From JAZTZP01 sp045637525 (lineage in GTDB: Bacteria; Bacillota; Clostridia; UBA1381): a DNA stretch of 17,570 bases. The stretch covers positions 1 to 17,570 of the forward strand of contig JAZTZP010000050.1 of the NCBI GenBank assembly GCA_045637525.1. The letters run 5' to 3'. The position numbers were made by a program, and so were the translations under genes. This document shows positions 15,195 through 17,570 of this stretch, in pieces (position 1 is the first letter of the stretch; each line of letters opens with the position of its first letter). The notes beneath the pieces were generated by a model, which worked only from the letters and a program-made list of their open reading frames with translations, searched no databases and was not told where the DNA came from.

Positions 15195-16112
15195 CTATCG
15201 ATAAATATAAAATGTCCCTGCATTTTCTTTCATATATATCCTTGAAAACAATCCAGGCGTGTGTAAATTATCTGTTATTACTTTAAAAATCTCATCACTA
15301 CTTTTATTTCCAAAGTATTTAAAGTATATTAGTTTCTGACCAGATGGAATATCCCTTATAAAATTAATAAGTTGCCGATAATCATAAAATAGTCTGTTTG
15401 TTTTGTAAAATGGATTATCCATAACCTGAACACAATTGAAGTTTTCAGTGAATTTATGCGTCTTCCTTATTTCTTTATCACTTATCAAATAGTAAAAATA
15501 TCCCGGCTTTTGCCAAATCTGTTCAGTTAGTGATATGTCACCTGTAACATCTATGTGGTAATTGTATCCGTTTATTGAAACAACGTTCCACATATGGGGT
15601 TCATTTTCTAAATATCCTGTCACTACAGTGTTGTCAATTCCACATAAATTCAAAATATATTGCATGGTTTTTGCAATTCCTTCGCACACACCTTTGCCTT
15701 TTAGAATCGGACCAACTATGTTATGATTTTCAACATTGTTTATATCTGTATAGTCATATTTAATGTTTTTAACAAGGTAATTATGTACACTTCTTGCTGT
15801 TTCTTCTTCATTCAAAGTACGAAATAAGTCTGCAATTATTTTAGATACCTCAATAATTTGTTTAGACTCTGTCTCGGTATAAATATATTTCATTTTCACA
15901 AAGCATCCAAAGCTCCCCTGTTCTATCAATACACTGTTAAAATCACAGTAAAACAATTCAGGATGTTCCATTGATAGATATTCTAACAATTTACAATCAG
16001 GTGCTTTAGACACTTTAATTTTTTCTTGTCTCACAAGAACGCCTCGCAAAACTTGTTTATATACATTTTGCTGTTCACCTGATAATTTTTTTAAGTATGT
16101 ATCATTTAACAC
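15195..16112 (-). CDS. Transglutaminase/papain-fold protein, probable cysteine protease or crosslinker
   Basis: This 305-residue protein has a transglutaminase-like core with an intact catalytic triad: C143 in GKGVCEGIA, H173 in PHMWNVV and D188 in YHIDVT. Microbial members act as proteases, amidases or crosslinking enzymes. There is no signal peptide, so unlike many bacterial family members it should act inside the cell. The flanking regions (1-100 and 215-305) are not recognised. It starts with GTG at 16112, preceded by AAAGGA about 10 bases away. It is the first gene of the operon; a minus-strand terminator lies 59 bp upstream, so its promoter should sit in the short AT-rich gap 16113-16170, where only weak boxes are visible (TTGCAA, 17 bp, AAATAT). 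Confidence 0.85.
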   Translation of the reverse strand: MLNDTYLKKLSGEQQNVYKQVLRGVLVRQEKIKVSKAPDCKLLEYLSMEHPELFYCDFNSVLIEQGSFGCFVKMKYIYTETESKQIIEVSKIIADLFRTLNEEETARSVHNYLVKNIKYDYTDINNVENHNIVGPILKGKGVCEGIAKTMQYILNLCGIDNTVVTGYLENEPHMWNVVSINGYNYHIDVTGDISLTEQIWQKPGYFYYLISDKEIRKTHKFTENFNCVQVMDNPFYKTNRLFYDYRQLINFIRDIPSGQKLIYFKYFGNKSSDEIFKVITDNLHTPGLFSRIYMKENAGTFYIYR

Positions 16113-16170
16113 TTTATCACCATCCTTTACTTAAATATAGAGATATATTTTCAAACGCTTAACATTTTTG

Positions 16171-16205
16171 CAAAAGAAAAAAGCCCAACTTTTTTAGTCG
16201 AGCTT
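16171..16205 (-). terminator. Intrinsic terminator upstream of the Hsp70/TerY-P operon
   Basis: On the minus strand AAGCTCGACT (16205-16196) pairs with AGTTGGGCTT (16190-16181), a 10-bp stem with two G-U pairs and a 5-base loop, followed by TTTTCTTTTG (16180-16171). It ends transcription from the cysteine-rich gene and separates it from the main operon. The 67 bases between it and that gene's stop hold nothing recognisable. Confidence 0.8.
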
Positions 16206-16272
16206 TATCTTATATATGTAATAAATGCCGGTTTTAGATTTAAACAAGTATTGTGTAATTCCAAGTGATTGT

Positions 16273-16798
16273 TTACTTCTTTTCAGCAGCACATGGGAAC
16301 GTCAAAGGCTTAGCGCATCCCCCCACAGGGCAATCCCCACAATTACCCACGCCTGCCATCATATGAGCTTTCATATCACGCAAACAAGATTCACAATAAG
16401 CGAATCCAGGTGCCGGTGGATTTTTACAAGTTCTTCGAAATCCTTCACAACCAGAATATGGTTTTTCCACAAATCCTTGTTCTTTCCATTTATGTAAAGT
16501 TTCTTTCAAAGCCTGCTCTCTCATTTGGGGATTTTTTGTCATTCTTATGCAACGAATTTCCGTTTGTGCCTGATGCTCATAAAAATGCTTTGTAAATTCG
16601 CCCATAATATCTCTTTGAGTCCACTTATAAATTATAGGCTTTGATGTTACTGACTTCTCTGTCGCACGTTGTACTGTGCTATTGGCTGTACTATAGTTTG
16701 CGTTTTTTAATATGTTCTGCACATTAGTCGATGTATTACTTCTAGACTGTACATTATTATTCTTTTTTTGATTTAGTAAAAAAGTCAAATAGTCCCAT
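16273..16798 (-). CDS. Cysteine-rich small protein, reading frame broken at an A7 tract
   Basis: The function is not recognised. The natural start is the ATG at 16798, 7 bases after AAGGAG, giving MGLFDFFTKSKKE and then a stop. From the A7 tract (16769-16763) a +1 change of frame restores a long frame that continues NNNVQSRSNTST to the stop at 16273. With one A fewer, the product would be about 174 residues. A TTG at 16788 in the long frame has no ribosome binding site and is an unlikely start. The N-terminal third is low-complexity (Asn, Ser, Thr). The C-terminus is rich in cysteine (CxxxxxxC, CESC, CGDC, GGC, PC), probably binding zinc. It is followed by a terminator and is separate from the main operon. 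It may be a sequencing error, mutation, phase-variable tract or slippage site. Confidence 0.6.
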
Positions 16799-16823
16799 TA
16801 TATATCTCCTTCCTGAAAATCAT

Positions 16824-16877
16824 GTTTTGTTAAGTTAAATGAAATTTGAGATCTTAAACTCCTTGTGATATAATAGT
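16824..16877 (+). repeat. Promoter-bearing direct repeat, left copy
   Basis: These 54 bases match 17432-17485 with three mismatches (51/54). The copy keeps a full promoter on the plus strand (TTGAGA, 17 bp, TATAAT), but the sequence then diverges immediately and no gene start follows. It sits 25 bases upstream of the cysteine-rich gene's ATG, and its promoter points antisense into the 3' end of the Sel1-repeat gene. It is best read as the left-end relic of an insertion element. Confidence 0.8.
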
Positions 16878-16980
16878 GACATCAGGTTTTCACATGCTTA
16901 TGTTTTCATACGTGCTTGACAATACCCATTTAATTCAATTCAAAATATCCTCTTTTTAAGAATTATTTGCAATACAACTT

Positions 16981-17403
16981 TTATAATTTTCGTATAGATA
17001 GCGGAGTATCTTCATTTAAGTAATGTCCATCGGCAATACCTAATTGACGTAATTTATTTGCTGCATCCGTATCTCCAGCGTTTCTTGCTTCTAAAAGCCA
17101 ATAAATTGCTCTAATTGGATTTTGTTCTACTCCAACGCCATCCAAATAGCAACATGCTACCCCGAGTTTAGCATGTGCATTTCCGCTATCAGCTGCTTTT
17201 TTCGTCCAATGAAACCCCTTTTGCGGATTGAAATCAACATACACACCCTGCCTATAAAGTCCCCCTAGCAGCATTTGTGCATCTGTATCTCCATACTGAG
17301 CTTTTCTATAAATACCAACAAACGTTTCTAACGACTGACCACATACATCACACCACGTGTCGTACTCATATACTTCATTTCTACAATTAGGACACCTAAA
17401 CAT
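16981..17403 (-). CDS. Zinc-ribbon plus Sel1-like repeat protein
   Basis: This 140-residue protein has an N-terminal zinc ribbon (C4, C7, C18, C21) followed by about two and a half Sel1-like (TPR-related) repeats: GDTDAQMLLGGLYRQGVYV, then SGNAHAKLGVACCYLDGVGV, then AGDTDAANKLRQLG. Such solenoids bind other proteins. The ATG at 17403 is preferred because AAGGAG lies 10 bases upstream; an ATG three codons earlier sits almost on the ribosome binding site. The gene is flanked by two direct repeat copies, which suggests that it moved as part of a mobile segment or lies between two IS insertions. The function is unknown. No terminator is visible downstream (16877-16980). Confidence 0.85.
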   Translation of the reverse strand: MFRCPNCRNEVYEYDTWCDVCGQSLETFVGIYRKAQYGDTDAQMLLGGLYRQGVYVDFNPQKGFHWTKKAADSGNAHAKLGVACCYLDGVGVEQNPIRAIYWLLEARNAGDTDAANKLRQLGIADGHYLNEDTPLSIRKL

Positions 17404-17431
17404 AATAATCATTCTCCTTTTTATAATATAC

Positions 17432-17485
17432 GTTTTGTTAAGTTAAATGAAAGTTGAGATCTTGAACTCCTTGTGGTATAATAGT
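17432..17485 (+). repeat. Promoter-bearing direct repeat, right copy (probable IS left end)
   Basis: This is the second copy of the 54-base repeat, 608 bp to the right of the first and in the same orientation. Unlike the first, it is followed by a leader and an ATG, so it looks like the left end of an intact element that runs off the window. The true outer boundary and any terminal inverted repeat cannot be set from one end. Confidence 0.75.
17454..17482 (+). promoter_or_regulatory. Promoter of the right-edge gene
   Basis: TTGAGA (17454-17459), a 17-bp spacer and TATAAT (17477-17482) give a good sigma-A promoter, 56 bases before the ATG at 17538. The same promoter is conserved in the left repeat copy. 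Confidence 0.7.
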
Positions 17486-17538
17486 AATAACGACAAAACT
17501 ATTACCTCCCAAAATTTGAGAAAGGAATCAAGATCTCA
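17455..17538 (+). promoter_or_regulatory. Inverted repeat that would mask the start codon in read-through RNA
   Basis: TGAGATCTTGA (17455-17465) is the exact reverse complement of TCAAGATCTCA (17528-17538), and TCCTT (17468-17472) can pair with AAGGA (17522-17526). The right arm covers the Shine-Dalgarno region and the A of the ATG. The left arm lies within the promoter, so RNA from the element's own promoter lacks it, while RNA entering from outside would contain both arms. Confidence 0.6.
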
Positions 17539-17570
17539 TGAATACTATTATATCACATTGTTGCCCAAAA
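17538..17570 (+). CDS. Start of a rightward gene, possibly an IS transposase (partial)
   Basis: The ATG at 17538 follows GAAAGGA and reads MNTIISHCCPK to the window edge. Only 11 codons are visible, so no family can be assigned. The upstream repeat with a built-in promoter and the potential read-through-blocking hairpin suggest a transposase gene. This is inference only. Confidence 0.4.
   Translation, partial: MNTIISHCCPK

Noticed and set aside
6684..16112. Calling the operon a complete tellurite-resistance (ter) cluster
   Set aside because: No TerB, TerC, TerD-type calcium-binding or TerF genes are present; only the TerY-P triad is shared.
16273..16788. Translation of the cysteine-rich gene from the in-frame TTG
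   Set aside because: There is no ribosome binding site before the TTG, while a perfect AAGGAG-ATG pair lies 10 bases upstream in the other frame and leads into a typical N-terminus.
1..17570. CRISPR arrays, tRNA or rRNA genes
   Set aside because: No regularly spaced direct repeats and no recognisable tRNA or rRNA sequence were found on either strand by reading.

Overview
The window looks like the chromosome of an anaerobic, endospore-forming clostridium, probably a gut-type member of class Clostridia. The evidence is a full-length Spo0A, a PdaB-like sporulation-type deacetylase, AGGAGG-type ribosome binding sites, TTGACA/TATAAT promoters and AT-rich intergenic DNA. No rRNA or tRNA gene, CRISPR array or replication origin is visible inside the window.

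Left third (1-6490): the first 391 bases hold no gene. They contain two consensus promoters that point out of the left edge, AT-rich DNA, and a 10-bp inverted repeat. Then come a membrane-anchored PdaB-like polysaccharide deacetylase (+), spo0A (-), a second, soluble-looking NodB-fold deacetylase (+), and a two-gene operon of a sodium:solute symporter plus an acyl-CoA synthetase (+). These units are separated by clear intrinsic terminators or promoters, and the base composition is moderate.

Junction (6500-6640): a C-terminal scrap of an OmpA/MotB-like gene lies on the minus strand. Its broken end coincides with a perfect 13-bp inverted repeat.

Right part (6684-16112), all minus strand, read right to left: papain/transglutaminase-like protein, GRAM/PH-like protein with a CxxC, Ser/Thr kinase with zinc ribbon and probable FHA-like tail, TerY-like vWA protein, PP2C phosphatase, beta-CASP-type metallo-beta-lactamase protein, GrpE-like protein, and an Hsp70 with a long helical (HEAT-like) C-terminus. 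Gaps are 3-15 bp except one of 65 bp, and several ribosome binding sites overlap the previous stop codon, so this is one translationally coupled operon. The kinase/PP2C/vWA trio matches the known TerY-P triad of tellurite-type stress systems. Its combination here with a private Hsp70/GrpE pair, a beta-CASP hydrolase and a transglutaminase-fold protein is the most interesting content. A plausible but unproven reading is a phosphorylation-controlled chaperone/hydrolase response to stress or invasion.

Right edge (16273-17570): a cysteine-rich small protein whose reading frame is broken at an A7 tract, a zinc-ribbon/Sel1-repeat protein, two direct copies (51/54 identical) of a promoter-bearing repeat that flank the Sel1 gene, and the start of a rightward gene, possibly a transposase, whose ribosome binding site and start codon could be sequestered in read-through RNA. 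The IS-like repeats, the gene scrap and the AT-richer coding sequence suggest that the right part is a mobile or accessory island.
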